Translations under genes and position numbers: made by a program
Assembly: GCF_963576545.1 (NCBI RefSeq)
Contig: NC_083655.1
Span: forward strand, 20,816,204 to 20,880,203
Direction of reading: 5' to 3'
DNA length: 64,000 bases
From: Limanda limanda
Taxonomy: Eukaryota; Chordata; Actinopteri; Pleuronectiformes; Pleuronectidae
The notes under the pieces: generated by a model
What the model was told of the DNA's origin: nothing
The model's database searches: none
What the model saw: only the letters and a program-made list of their open reading frames with translations
Shown: piece by piece, positions 1 through 11,049 of the stretch
Layout: each line of letters starts with the position of its first letter
Numbering within the stretch: the stretch's first letter is position 1

Positions 1-77
1 ACTGTACTGTAAAGAGCTTTGAGTGGTCATCAAGACTAGAAAAGCTCTATATAAATATACAAACCATTTACAATTTT
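1..77 (+). repeat. 3' tail of a tRNA-derived SINE (copy 1)
   Basis: The window opens inside a repeat whose end reads CTTTGAGTGGTCATCAAGAC, then an AAAGC-CTATATAAATA-type tail ending in ACCATTTAC. The same tail closes the fuller copies at 26139 and 26804, which have a tRNA-like head, so this is the 3' end of the same SINE on the + strand. The head lies outside the window. Confidence 0.8.
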
Positions 78-420
78 AGGAGGTTAAATGCTCAAGGTCA
101 GTGCCTGCCCACTGTAAAATAACTCCATTGTATCTTGATGTACAGAATTCCAAGAAAAGAAAGCAAATTCAAAACAATGTAGACATTAGACATAGGCCTA
201 AGATGTCAAGGCTGCAGTGCAACAAATATTACTTGCATTCCACTTACAACACACTGATACATTCACCTAGATCAATTAAACTTAAAGGTGATGTGGTGAT
301 ACACATACACATGTATATACATATACACATAGTGTAGCTGTACGGTTAAGGTACTGTGCGTAAAGTGGCTAAGTCGATCAACAGCCTCCCTCTGTTGGAT
401 AATTGTGCGCACACAACCAC

Positions 421-482
<62 letters not shown>

Positions 483-1866
483 AGGAGCTGGAATGACAGA
501 GCACCAGAGCAGAGGCACAGGAGGATTTGGTGTGTTCCCTCCTTTCACCAGCTGCTCAGGGATGAAAAACTGCAGCTGGATTACAGCAGATAGCCATTCA
601 TAGACTGCCATTAGACTCCTGAGAGCAGAGAGGAGTCATTCACAGGGCGCCCTGCTGGGACTTATAGGGTGGAACATGTTGGAAAGAAGAATTTCATAAT
701 TCATTGGGATCACTCAATATTAGAAAATTATAAAGGATATCTCACTAGATATGTCGAATATTTTAAACCCACAGATTAGGTTTATACAGGTTGGCTTTAG
801 TGTGCTTTTTGTAACCTAATGGTTCTTATTAGTCTTAAGGTATTTAAACTAGCCTTGAATATACCCCAGGCATGACCACTCTATCATGATTGGACCATTT
901 AAGGCAAATAATATAGGCAGTTAGGTGTAATGTGTGACATATAACAAAATATACATCGTGCCCATGGGCCAGTCTCAGTTATCAATCATGACCCTCACCC
1001 TTTTTTAAGTGTTTTTAATCATTAAATCAAACTTACTTAAATATAAACTCTTGAACATTAGTGTAATAAGAACCATTTCGACCATTTGCTATCATGGAGC
1101 ATGCAGGGTTTGTGACATGTACTCAAGGTAACCATCAGGGGAGGATCCATTTAGAGCTTCAAACCATGCACAGAATCCTCAATCCTCCCCATGTAACATC
1201 TGTGTTTTCCTCTACCCATCGATACTGGCAATAGGTACCTGCATCCCCTCTTTGATGTCCATTTTCCAGCTTTTCGCATTGGAAGATAAAAGCAAGATAA
1301 ACATGTAGTGAATTGTCATTAGACCAAACAGTGACAGAACAGAGGCCAGAAAATAAACTCAAGCAGATGGTCAAAGTGACAGTGAGAGCGTCTCTGTCTG
1401 CAGTCCAAGGAAGCTGACGTCACAGAACTGGCCAAGCTGCTTGAGTGACAGCTGATCTTTGGCAGGAGCAGGGAAAAACACAGCAGTGATGAGCTTCTCG
1501 CAACAAAAGATGGTGAAAAATATGTCTCTAACAATTGCTCATCATAACTCAAGACACTCAAAAGGAAAAATGCTCCAAGAATTAAGTTATTTATTGATAT
1601 GTAATCACACTTTTACTGGATAAAAAAACTGGAGGCAAAACTGTAAATCATTTTTAAATAATTTTGCCTCTTTTCATTCATATTTTTATTTCAGCTACAA
1701 TGAGTTGTTTATTAGTATTTAGCAATGATTAAGCCAATGGAATGTTGAATTATTACTATTCTTGGGAATATGTGGTGATCCATGTTTATTTTGAGCCTCT
1801 TGTCAAATAAGGCATGGAAGGATCCAGAATTAAATACAGCATGTAACTGTTCTGGCTCTTAACGTT
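78..1866. other. No gene seen; AT-rich non-coding DNA
   Basis: Apart from the CA microsatellite at 422-481 I see no coding, RNA or transposon signature. Open frames are short and without recognisable motifs, and those around 400-600 run through the CA repeat. Confidence 0.6.
422..481. repeat. (CA)n microsatellite, about 30 units
   Basis: An uninterrupted AC/CA dinucleotide run of about 60 bases. It produces threonine-histidine and cysteine-valine frames on the two strands that are artefacts. Confidence 0.98.
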
Positions 1867-1935
1867 GAGACATCCATCCATTGGCTATCATCCTTTGAGG
1901 GTAACCAAGGGACTGGAGCCAAGCACAGCGCAAGT
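1867..1935 (-). repeat. Family B retroposon 3' fragment
   Basis: ACATCCATCCATTGGC is followed by a block (CATCCTTTGAGGGT, GGACTGGAGCC) that is the diverged reverse complement of the 3' end of the longer copy at 27825-28135, which has GACCTTTAGAAGGATAAGTG near its end. It is short and diverged, so this is an old copy. Confidence 0.6.
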
Positions 1936-3300
1936 TAGTAAATTTGTAAATATTTTAAAAGAAAATTATGCCAAGCCATCCTGATTCCTTATTAGCACAC
2001 TGAAAATAGATTTTACAACCATAGTGTCCCTTGGTAATTCAATCATGCTGAGACTGCTGAAAAGCTGCTGAGCTTGATGTAACACTGAAAATAATAGGAA
2101 TGAGGAATTTAAAGCTTAAGAGGACAGATATTGGATTTAATTTTACATTAATGTTGATATCTCTAGAATGCAGGAAATAGTCCCCAAGTCTGCATGCAGA
2201 ACTAGAATCTGCATCCAGTCACAGTGGTTGGAGCAAGCGGAGAGTGAATGTGTGTGACCAGCTGCAGCAGCATGCCTCCTCTGCACAGCCAAGTATGCAG
2301 CACCGTCTGTCTTCACAGTATACAAGGACTCAACCATGGGTGACATTACTGTCTCTGAAAATGCATTTCATGGCAGCCTCACCCTGAGCACACACATATC
2401 CTACATACATATTTATGCGTTCACACGTGCCTATTTACAAATGCACCAGATGCTAGTGCCCATAGTGCTGCCGACACGTGTGCACACACACAATGGAATA
2501 GAGCAATATACTGAAGTGTGTAGCAAGTGGTTGAAGAGGCTACATGGCTGTGCATCAATAAATGATGTGGGTTGCTGTAGTCATAGCAAGGCTAAAAGAT
2601 GTTGTGGAAGGATGAGCATGAAACGTAAAATATGGGCGACCAGCGATGCCTATGAATATTTTCCACAGCTTTGAATATGAATATAGCCAGGGTGTGTTAC
2701 ACTGACACCCTCTGACCACACACATAGCACTACTCCAACATACCAAACACACACACACACAGCTGTCTCCCCTCCGAGTCTCCCTTGGCATATTGAGTGC
2801 ACGTTCAGCTTTCTTTATCGACTGTCCTCATTGATCTGGACCGCTCCAGTGTTTGTCGTAGCTGTGTGAAATAGTGGGACAGTGTAAACAGCCTTCTTCC
2901 TCTTTCGCTTTGTGAAAGTCTGACTGGTTATTTGAGCGAAGCACATACAGCACGACTTTACTGTGTGTATGTGGCTTGACTCTCAGTGCTTTAATCACCC
3001 ATTTAACTATACACGGATAATGAAGCAAATTTTGCCCATCAATCTATACACTCAGTACATTATAATGAGATATTGAAAAAACCTGCTTTTAGATGTTTTT
3101 GTCCAAGCATTAAAAGTCTGTCCTGTTGAATGAGAAAAATCTGCGAATACACACAGAGACAAAATGTTTTTTTTAATATGAGCAGGAATGCAAACAGATC
3201 TCGATCGCATTCCTTGTTCCCAACAAAGACAGGGCTGGACATGGCCATGTGTGGCAGGCAGCTGATTGGTGAATCCAAGGCACAGGTGGACAGGGTAGTA
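1936..3300. other. No gene seen
   Basis: Non-coding sequence with short CA tracts near 2745-2761. The longest frames lack any motif I recognise. I see no RNA gene or element terminus. Confidence 0.55.
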
Positions 3301-3302
3301 GG

Positions 3303-3655
3303 GAATTCAATTCAATTTCATTTGAATAGCGGCAAATCGCAACATATATCTCAAGGCAATTTACAAAGCAACGTCAAGATTTTACAATATTACAGAGAAA
3401 CCCTAAAAATCCCACAAATAGCAACCAACTGACTGCACAACTCAATTTGGGCAGACAACTGTTAAAGGGATGAGGGAAAAAATGGGGAAGAGAGGAGAGT
3501 GCAGGTGAAGAGAGGGGAGAGAAGAGAGGGGGGGGGGGGGGACAGGCTTAGGACAGAGATCAGAGAGAGACCAGGGACAGTTGTGTAACACAAGGGCAGA
3601 GAAAAACAGCAAGAAAACATGAGGGAAATGATGACAGAGTATCCAAACCGTGACC
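3303..3655 (-). repeat. LINE-type 3' region with polypurine stretch
   Basis: AATTCAATTCAATTTCATTT followed by AGCGGCAAATCGCAAC and CTCAAGGCAATTTACA is the reverse-strand form of a common teleost non-LTR tail (an 'AAATAAAATTGAATTGAATT'-type end). It continues through a GGGAGAGA-rich purine block with a 14-G run (3527-3541) and AGGCTTAGGACAGAGATC. Assignment rests on the tail, so the family is not named. Confidence 0.55.
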
Positions 3656-4708
3656 AGGTTTCAGAAAAACAATCATCAATAAATTTGGTGTTTTGATTTT
3701 TGACATATTCATCTTACAGAACAGGAACACTTTATAAATATAACCATCCATGCTGCTCGCTTTTCAACTTTTCAGAATTCTCATCTTGCCTTGAAAAATA
3801 CTGTGAATTTTTGTTGATGGAAGCATATGTGCATTCACATGTATTCCCAGTATGTGCCAAAAAAAGTTTGGTTATTTTGTAATTCAGATAGATACATGTT
3901 TATATCAATTACATTTCCATAGTTATTGTGTCTATATATAGAGAAACCGACCACTAATAAGCCGATATTAACCTGTCACAGTGGGTGTGCTACATTTCAG
4001 TGTTTGACAGATGACTCAAACAATCTGAGGAACAAAAATAACTTGTCCCTCTGTAACTATTCAAACATTATAGTGCTTAAATTAATAATACCAAACACAT
4101 ATGAGGAGGAAGTTGGGGTACTGACCTTACTTCAGCCTTTACCTTGAGATTTGACTGTGTGCTCCCTTATCTGGCTTGTCTCTCTCTCACCAATACTCTG
4201 CAGTATGAGACCAGCTCATCCCTTCCTTCTTCACCAGATCATTGGTTTACCCACATGGTACAAAGCTCCTGCTGACCTTTTGCTTGGGCACTTGCCCCGT
4301 TTTTGGAACGTTATTCAGTCCTGTTTCGTCGTCCCTCACATCCATTCTCAATTGCCAATCCCCATCCTCTGCCAGGCCCAGCTCTCTGGTTCACTTGCCC
4401 TGCACCAGCCCTGTCCTGCGCTCGCTCTGCCAACCTGCCTTCATCATGGAACCAATCCTTCTACTTTGTACAATAAATGATCTTCTTCAACAGAGAGACT
4501 GTTTCTGTGTCTAAATCCTACTGCATGATCCAAAGGTTTAATTAAAACAACACAGATGGTGCAGCAGCAAAACACGCTCACATGAGAGTATGAGCAGAAT
4601 AAAGGCCTGCTCATGGCGGAAAGTGTTAAACAAAATTAATTCTTTTAAGTCTTCACAAGATATTTAGTCCCAGACGGTTGTTGACCATAATGCAGGACTA
4701 GTGGGAAG
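3656..4708. other. No host gene; possible retroelement 3' fragment at 4150-4520
   Basis: Most of this stretch shows nothing. From 4150 to 4520 there is a C/T-rich block (CTCTGCCAACCTGCC and similar) that stays open for 109 codons, followed by AATAAA near 4472 and TGTGTCTAAATCCTACTG. That layout resembles the 3' end or LTR of a fish retroelement. I see no gag or pol motif, and the open frame is compositionally biased, so I do not call a gene. Confidence 0.35.
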
Positions 4709-5215
4709 TAGGGGTGTAGCAATTAATCGACGTAATTGACAAAAATAGTCGCCGACGAATATAATCGTCGATGATTAGTTTGTTACGTCATTGATTGTGT
4801 TTCTTGTGCCGTGCAGCTGAATTAAACATCAATTTACCAGAGGTGCTGATGGAAGTAGGTGAAGAGTGAGCCATCTCGCTCCCTTCCTATCTCTGAAAGT
4901 CGCGCATGTGCAATAGCTACAAAAAACACGGACCAATGGTGGTGTCCGTTTCAACACCATTGCGTTGCAGAAAGTCAAAAGTATGGGTGAACTTCTGCTT
5001 AAACATAGCCCGAAAAAAACTACCTACATTACTTGTAAGGCGGACCTTGCTTTCCATGTAAGGAGGACACGAGCATTTGAAGATGAGGCACGTTTGACAG
5101 CATAACGTAGACGATGCAGACTCGCCTTGGTAAGATAGCCTGTTATCTAGCTTGCAATATAAACGCACCTGTGTGAAGGATTCTAGAATCCATTTCAAAA
5201 ATATGGTTAAAACTT
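4709..5215 (+). mobile_element. hAT transposon 5' remnant with broken BED finger
   Basis: TAGGGGTGTAGCAATTAATC begins the block, followed by CGACG/CGTCG-rich subterminal sequence typical of fish hAT ends. Downstream, around 4975-5100, one frame reads SKVWVNF, the opening of a BED zinc finger. After a frame change a second frame reads TYITCKADLAFHV, the usual next part with its cysteine. So a hAT (ZBED-like) transposase N-terminus is present but frameshifted. The rest of the transposase and the 3' terminus were not found nearby. Confidence 0.55.
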
Positions 5216-5288
5216 TTTTTTAACCAATTTAAAAGCGTAATGTTATCCTGTTGCCTGACAAACGTCTTTTTTATTCACTATTATGCAG

Positions 5289-5600
5289 TCCGAAGAATCA
5301 ATCAATCAAATTTTATCTGCATAGCCCATATTTACAAATCACAATTTTTCTCATAGGGCTTTAACATGGTGATACATCCTCTGTCCTTAACCCTCAACAA
5401 GAGTAAGAAAAAAATACTAAAAACCCTTTTAACAGGCTAAAAAGAACGTAAAAACCTCAGAGAGAGCCACATGTGAGGGATCCCTCTCCCAGGACGGACA
5501 GAAGTGCAATAGATGTCAAGTGTACTATATATCAAGCAGTCTTGCTACAATAATAGTCTATGGTCAGCAGCCAGCAAGATCATGGTCCACCATCAAGATC
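5289..5600 (-). repeat. Family A dispersed retroposon, copy 1
   Basis: AATCAATCAATCAAATTTTA marks the tail, followed by CTCATAGGGCTTTAACATGG, then CCTCAGAGAGAGCCACATG and GGATCCCTCTCCCAGGACGG. The block recurs at 30493-30880 (same strand), 20610-20985 (opposite strand) and 41976-42112. The TTGA-repeat tail suggests a non-LTR retroposon with its 3' end on the left. It abuts the broken end of the Tc1 element at 5600/5601. Confidence 0.8.
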
Positions 5601-6336
5601 GGAAGGTGAAACGTCGGCCCAGTCTGAGGTCCAGAGCACTCTGGAAGAGGTTTTCTTCCAGGATATCTCTGTACTTGGCCGCATTCATCTTTCCTTCAAT
5701 TGCAACCAGTCGTACTGTCCCTGCAGCTGAAAAACACCCCCATAGCATGATGCTGCCACCACCATGTTTCACTGTTGGGATTGTATTGGGCAGGTGATGA
5801 GCAGTGCCTGGTTTTCTCCACACATACCACTTAGAATTAACGCCAACAAGTTCAATCTTGGTCTCATCAGACCAGAGAATCTTATTTCTCATAGTCTGGG
5901 AGTCCTTCATGTGTTTTTTGGCAAACTCTATGCAGGCTTTCATATGTCTTGCACTGAGGAGAGGCTTCCGTCGGGCCACTATACCATAAAGCCCCGACTG
6001 GTGGAGGGCTGCAGTGATAGTTGACTTTGTGGAACTTTCTCCCATCTCCCTACTGCATCTCTGGAGCTCAGCCACAGTGATCTTTGGGTTCTTCTTTACC
6101 TCTCTCACCAAGGCTCTTCTCCCACGATTGCTCAGTTTGGCTGGATGGCAAGGAAGAGTTCTGGTCGTCTCAAACTTCTTCCATTTAAAGATTATGGAGG
6201 CTACTGTACTCTTAGGAACCTTGAGTGCTGCAGAAATTATTTTGTAACCTTGGCCAGATCTGTGCCTTGCCACAATTCTGTCTCTGAGCTCCTTGGGCAG
6301 TTCCTTCGACCTCATGATTCTCATTTGCTCTGACAT
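5593..6336 (-). pseudogene. Tc1-like transposase, 3'-truncated but uninterrupted
   Basis: The product is a cut-and-paste DNA transposase of the Tc1/mariner DDE superfamily. The frame opens with MSEQMRIMRSKELPKELRD and an N-terminal helix-turn-helix (residues about 10-60, with VPKSTVASIIFKWKKF). A second DNA-binding helix-turn-helix follows (about 65-125). Catalytic-domain residues are then visible: the first aspartate in WSDETK and the GGGSIMLWGCFS signature. The frame ends after GRRFTF, just before where the second catalytic aspartate is normally found, and the final two residues come from the adjoining repeat. About 240 residues remain against about 340 usual. No stop or frameshift precedes the break, which suggests recent insertion. 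The protein cannot be active without the missing catalytic residues. Confidence 0.93.
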
Positions 6337-6712
6337 GCACTGTGAGCTGTAAGGTCTTATATAGACAGGTATGTGCCTTTCCTAATTAAGTCCAATCAGT
6401 TTAATTAAACACAGCTGGACTCCAATGAAGGAGTAGAACCATCTCAAGGAGGATCAGAAGAAATGGACAGCATGTGAGTTAAATAAGAGTGTCACAGCAA
6501 AGGGTCTGAATACTTATGACCATGTGATATTTCAGTTTTTCTTTTTTAATAAATTTACAAAAATTTCTACATTTCAGTTTTTTTCTGTCAAGATGGGGTG
6601 CTGAGTGTACATTAATGAGAAATAAAATGAACTTTTTTGAATTTTGCAAATTGCTGCAATGAAACAAAGAGTGACATATTTAAAGGGGTCTGAATACTTT
6701 TAGTACCCAGGG
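5601..6712 (-). mobile_element. Tc1-like transposon, half element
   Basis: The right end carries a Tc1-type terminus (GGGTCTGAATACTTTTAGTA then CCCAGGG) ending at 6712 next to a TA dinucleotide at 6713-6714, as expected for TA target duplications. The 5' untranslated segment and most of the transposase frame follow leftward. The element stops at 5600/5601 inside the transposase coding sequence, where family A begins, so the left terminus and the last third of the gene are missing. Confidence 0.92.
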
Positions 6713-6714
6713 TA

Positions 6715-6971
6715 CATCTTGCATACAACACTGAGCTATTAAAGTAATTCACAGATTCATGTTTTTATTTTTAAACATACATGTAGAAGAGACAGTGAAT
6801 CCTCAAGCTATCTGTGGATGGCACACATACTCCCACATTAGTCAGATGTCGGACCCTGACGGGTAGCACACAACTTATCTAATCTTGGATGGATGGAGGT
6901 TGTCAGGCAGAGGGTCAAATCTGCCTCACAATATGTTGGATGCATGTTCATGTGTATTGAAAGACATTTAA
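6715..6971. other. Short unassigned spacer
   Basis: AT-rich sequence between the Tc1 terminus and the TTAA element. Nothing recognisable is seen; the last four bases are the TTAA target copy. Confidence 0.5.
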
Positions 6972-7166
6972 AGGTCCCATCGTATGCCCATTTTACCACA
7001 GTTGATATGGTTCCTTGGGGTCTTAATGAAATGTCTGTAACATTTTTTGGTCAAAACACCACAACGATCATTTAAAACAACAGCCTTTTTACCCTGTCTA
7101 AAACAGCCCTCTTTAGATTGACCTCTTTTGAGTCCCCCCCCCTCTCTCACCGCCCCGCCCCCCCTG

Positions 7167-7196
7167 TCAATCACACACACACACACACACACACAC
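7167..7196. repeat. (CA)n microsatellite
   Basis: About 15 CA units preceded by a C-rich tract, inside the TTAA element. Confidence 0.95.
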
Positions 7197-7411
7197 ATCC
7201 ACTTTCACGTCTTAAATCTCTCCTTAGCATATGTAAGGTTGTTAAAATAATTTTAAGTCACTGTCCTGCACATATTTCTGTATTTGTTTGTTGTGTTTCT
7301 TCATTGAAGCTACAATTTTAAAACTACTACACCCTCTGATAAGGATGTACATTTATTTAAATACATGCATTAGATATGTGTGTATACAGTATATAATTGT
7401 ATCTGAGCGCT

Positions 7412-7493
7412 CGCACACACACACACACACACAGACACACGCACACACAGACACACGCACACACACAGATAGACACAGACACACACACACACA
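7412..7493. repeat. Compound CA/CAGACACACG microsatellite
   Basis: CA units are interspersed with ACACAGACACACGC variants over about 80 bases. Both strands remain open through it, which is an artefact of the repeat. Confidence 0.93.
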
Positions 7494-7910
7494 GGCAAAG
7501 GGATGTGGGGGCTAGCTTTGGAAGCTAACACTGCTGCAACTTCTGCGGCGAAATGCACTTAAAACCCCGGGTATGAGTCTATTTTAAAGCGAGCGACGGA
7601 GGCGGCAGCGAGCTGCTGGCGACCGGCACCGGTTCGTGCAGCTCGGGCTGCGTGGAGCAAATCTGTAAGAGCCACAAAAGTTATAATGTGTAGCTCTCTG
7701 CCCCCCTCCCCCTCCTCCTCCGCTTCGCCACCCGGGCGCTGAGCGTGTTCAAGGGGGTCCTTGAACACGTTCCAATCCTAGTTTCTAACAAAGACAGACA
7801 CACACAGAAGCTAAGAGTCGGGTTAGCCTCCGAGTGCATTGTTTTCTATGTAAACGTGCTGCCTGCCCGGGACGCCACAAACATACACACACACACAAGC
7901 TAGACTCCGA

Positions 7911-8190
7911 GAGCTAACAGCGGCACCTCCGAGGAGCCCTCACCGGGACGTCCCGGAGCCCTCACCGGGACGTCCCCGGAGCTAACAGCGGCACCTCCGA
8001 GGAGCCCTCACCGGGACGTCCCCGGAGCTAACAGCGGCACCTCCAAGGAGCCCTCACCGGGACGTCCCGGAGCTAACAGCGGCACCTCCAAGGAGCCCTC
8101 ACCGGGACGTCCCGGAGCCCTCACCGGACGTCCCCGGAGCTAAAAGCGGCACCTCCAAGGAGCCCTCACCGGGACGTCCCGGACCCGACA
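7911..8190. repeat. GC-rich minisatellite, ~46-bp unit
   Basis: Five imperfect copies of a unit containing GAGCTAACAGCGGCACCTCC, then GAGGAGCCCTCACCGGGACG and TCCCG. An internal sub-block (GGAGCCCTCACCGGGACGTC) is duplicated within two of the copies, giving a mixed unit length. Copies differ at few positions (CCGAGG or CCAAGG; TCCCGG or TCCCCGG), which points to recent expansion inside the TTAA element. Confidence 0.9.
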
Positions 8191-8875
8191 GTGGCGGTGC
8201 ACGGAGGTGCCGGTGCCGCAGCTAACGCTAGGCTAGCGTTAGCGTCGCTAGTAGCAAGCTAACGTTAGCTCCCGACAAAAAGCTGTTTTGTATTCATACA
8301 TGCTGCTTCCACCGGGGCAAAACACACACACAGAAGCCAGCGTTAGCTGCTGCTGCTAACAACAACAAAGTCACATGCAGCTGGGGCAGCATAACCACAG
8401 CATCAACACAGTGAAGCAGCTCCGAGCTCCTACCTGGAAAAAACACCAACAGCTCACTCTCCCGGCTCTCGCCTCCCGGGCTCCAGGCTACGGGCTACGC
8501 GGTGGCTCTCGGTGGTCGAATTCGTTTCATGCTGCTAGATAGCTTATCCAAGTGTTAACAAGGCTCGCAAGAATGCAATCGCGGCGCAAACCGATGGACG
8601 GTCAATAAAGTGGGTGGTTCCTAAATCTGTTGTGGTTCCATCCATTGGTGGGTCGAGTGTTGGTGGGGCTGACGTAAAGAATGCCAATGACGTAAAGAAT
8701 GCCCATAACCCCATTGGACGCTCGCTAGCGCATACTTCCTGACATAGAGGAACCACACCAGATCGCGGGAGTTGTGTTTTTCCACACTTTTTGGGACGTT
8801 AGACATGCCAGATACCCAAATTAACGTGTAGAAGCACTACAAAAGTGGAATTTTCATACGATGGGACCTTTAAAT

Positions 8876-8978
8876 TCATGAAAAATAAATAAATAAATTT
8901 AGAAAAAATTGTCTAATCAACCAAAGATTTTGCGACCCCCCTGCAGACCCCCTGTTGAAGACCTCTGATCTAGCCTAT
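8876..8978. mobile_element. hAT-type terminus fragment
   Basis: GACCCCCTGTTGAAGACCTC followed by TG is the reverse complement of a CAGAGGTCTTCAACAGGGGG start, a pattern seen at ends of non-autonomous hAT elements. A poly(AAAT) stretch lies inside. The other terminus was not found, so this is a fragment. Confidence 0.5.
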
Positions 8979-9049
8979 TTCCATTAATTTATCCATCAAT
9001 TGTAAAATAAGTTTTACAGACAATTCCAATTGTTTGGCTAAGTATTTAT

Positions 9050-9466
9050 ATCTCTAGCATTGCATTAGTGTTTTTTTTACAAACTTTTTTCTCATCTTAT
9101 TCTACAGAACAATGCCACGTGCACTATCTCACGTGTGGAGACATTTCACCCCATCCAATGTAGAAGGAAAGGCTGTGTACATTTGCAAATACTGTGTAAA
9201 GACCTATGTTAAGAATGACACAGAGATGCAGAAGCGTATAGTCAAGTGCCCGAAGTTTCCTCAGGGCTCAAATCAGCCTATGACAAAACAAAATGTTTAT
9301 ATTTATGTCTGTATATGACAAGGTAAATACAGTTAGTATAAATTACCCACAACATTTCCAGTTTATTCCCGTTAATTCCTGTTAATTCCTGTATATTCCC
9401 GTTAATTCCTGTTAATTCCCATGGAAAGTTTCCAACTTTGAATATACACGGAATTTTGCAACCCTA
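9050..9466 (+). mobile_element. hAT (BED-type) fragment with 3' terminus
   Basis: The block carries the first part of a BED-finger transposase frame (9112-9318). It then has a short minisatellite of TTCCTGTTAA-like decamers (9361-9420) and a terminus reading CCAACTTTGAATATACACGG then AATTTTGCAACCCTA, typical of fish hAT ends. Most of the transposase is missing, so this is an internally deleted copy. Confidence 0.7.
9112..9318 (+). pseudogene. BED zinc-finger N-terminus of a hAT transposase
   Basis: A 68-codon frame begins MPRALSHVWRHFTP and contains YICKYCVKTYVKN, the CxxC half of a BED finger (residues about 21-33), followed by MQKRIVKCPKFPQG. BED fingers bind the transposon ends in hAT transposases. 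A histidine that would normally complete the finger (QKH) is an arginine here, and the frame stops soon after in TATA-rich sequence. The dimerisation and catalytic regions are absent. Confidence 0.75.
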
Positions 9467-9469
9467 GTC

Positions 9470-11041
9470 ATGTGTCCCCCAATCTTCTAGACCTATAGCA
9501 GCATAACTAAGATCAGGTCTAAGACAAGCCTGTACCAGCTCTAACTATAAGCTTAATCAAAAAGGAAGCTTTTAAGCCTACTCTTAAACGTACAAGTAAG
9601 ACTGAATTCTGGGAGCGAAGTGCTTCAGTGGGTTGATAAGGTTCTAACAGCTCTTTAAGGTAAAATGGCGCCAAATTATTAAGGGCCTTGCAGGTGAGGA
9701 GGAGAATTTTAAATTCTATTCTAGACTAACCGGAAGCCAGTGTTAGCGATGCTAATACTGGAGAAATGTGGTCTCTTTTCTTGGTTCTCGTCAGGACACG
9801 TGCTGCGACATTTTTGACAAGCTGCAGAGTCTTTAACGACCTACTGCTGGAGCCTGATAATAATGAATTACAATAATCCAGTCTGGATGTAACAAAGGCG
9901 TGCATAGGTTTTTCTGCATATTTTTGCGAAAGGACATGTCTGATTTTTGAGATATTACGCAAGTGGAAAAAGGCGGTCCTAGAAAGAGTTTAATAGGAGA
10001 AAATTGTGGGTCATCCAGGTTTTTATGTCCTTGAGACATGCTTTTAGTTAGATAATTTAATCCCTTGCTCAGGTTTTATTGACAAATATAACTGGGTGTC
10101 ATCCGCATAGCATTGGAAATTTACAGAGTGTCTCCTGATAATGCTTCCTAGTGGAAGCATATATAATGAGAATAAAATTGGGCCGAGCACAGAGCCCTGT
10201 GGAACACCATGGTTACCTTTGGTGCGCATAGATGACTCATCATTAATTTGCACTTATTGGAAGCAATCAGAAGAATAAGATTTAAACCAGTTTAGGGCGG
10301 TTCATTTAATGCTAATTAACTGTTCTACTCTCTGTAATAAAATGTGATGGTCAATTGTGCTGGATGTTGAACTAGGATCTAACAGAACGAGAACAGACAC
10401 AAATCCCTGCTCTGAAGCTATTAGAAGGTCATTAGTGACTTTTGCCAAGGCTGTCTATGTGCTATGATTAGCTCTAAACCCAGACTGAAAGTCTTCATTT
10501 ATATTATTTTCTATATCCTGGAGAAACTCACACAGCTGATTGGCTACAACTTTTTCTAAGGTTTTAGATATTGGTCTGCAATTCGCTAAAACTCCTGGGT
10601 CTAGGGTGGGTTTTTGAGAAGGACTGTGGAGGACTGTGGTACATAACCTGATGATAATGACAGATTGATTGTGTTCAGTAACGAACTATCAAATAGGGGC
10701 AGAATTTCTTTAAGTAATTTTGTAGGAATGGGATCTAAGATAGAGGTTATTGGTTTAAAACTTGAGATTATTTTGGTAAACTGATCACAGGTGATCAGAG
10801 AGAAAATGTGTAAATAATGGGTAGGATTCTCAGCTGTTTCTGAGATTTCTGTTCTTGGAAGTGTACTAGTGCCAATTGAGGACAGGAGATGGTTGATTTT
10901 ATTTTGAATTTTATCATTAAAAAAGGTCATCAAGATATTGCTATTCAGGGATCGAGGAATACTGGGTTCAGTTGAGGCGTGACTCTCTATCAACCTCGCT
11001 ACAGTGCTGAAGAGAAACCTGGGGTTGTTTGTATTCTCTTC
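9470..11041 (-). pseudogene. L2-clade LINE, reverse-transcriptase region, decayed
   Basis: Read on the minus strand, successive broken frames give NNPRFLFSTVARL (about 11000), LDPIPTKLLKE (about 10720), DFQSGFRANHS (about 10470), [16 protein letters not shown] (about 10190) and YADDTQLY (about 10090). SRLDYCNSLLSG (about 9880) and FKILLLTCKALNNLAPFYL (about 9690) follow. These are the ordered RT motifs, including the catalytic YADD, and the conserved C-terminal part of L2/Maui-type ORF2. Several frameshifts and stops separate them, and the endonuclease domain is missing. The leftmost 170 bases (9470-9640) may be a different dispersed repeat fused at the 3' end. A hAT element interrupts the LINE at 11042. 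Confidence 0.9.
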
Positions 11042-11049
11042 TATTAGAA

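Larger units (their letters stand above)
6972..8869. mobile_element. TTAA-bounded non-autonomous DNA transposon (~1.9 kb)
   Basis: The left end reads TTAA then AGGTCCCATCGTATG (6968-6986). The right end reads CATACGATGGGACCT then TTAA (8855-8873). The 15-bp terminal inverted repeat is perfect and is flanked on both sides by TTAA, the target used by piggyBac-type transposases. The interior is much more GC- and CpG-rich than its surroundings and holds CA microsatellites (7167-7196, 7412-7493), a minisatellite (7911-8190) and two palindromes (8221-8243, 8257-8270). No frame resembles a transposase, so it would have to be mobilised in trans. Superfamily placement is inferred from TTAA and end structure only. 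Confidence 0.8.

Noticed and set aside
272..611. Open frames through the CA microsatellite on both strands
   Set aside because: Low-complexity cysteine-valine or threonine-histidine runs are artefacts of the dinucleotide repeat.
4151..4514. Two overlapping plus-strand frames of 109 and 90 codons
   Set aside because: Both are rich in leucine, proline and serine from a C/T-rich block. The following AATAAA suggests a retroelement end, and no domain is visible.
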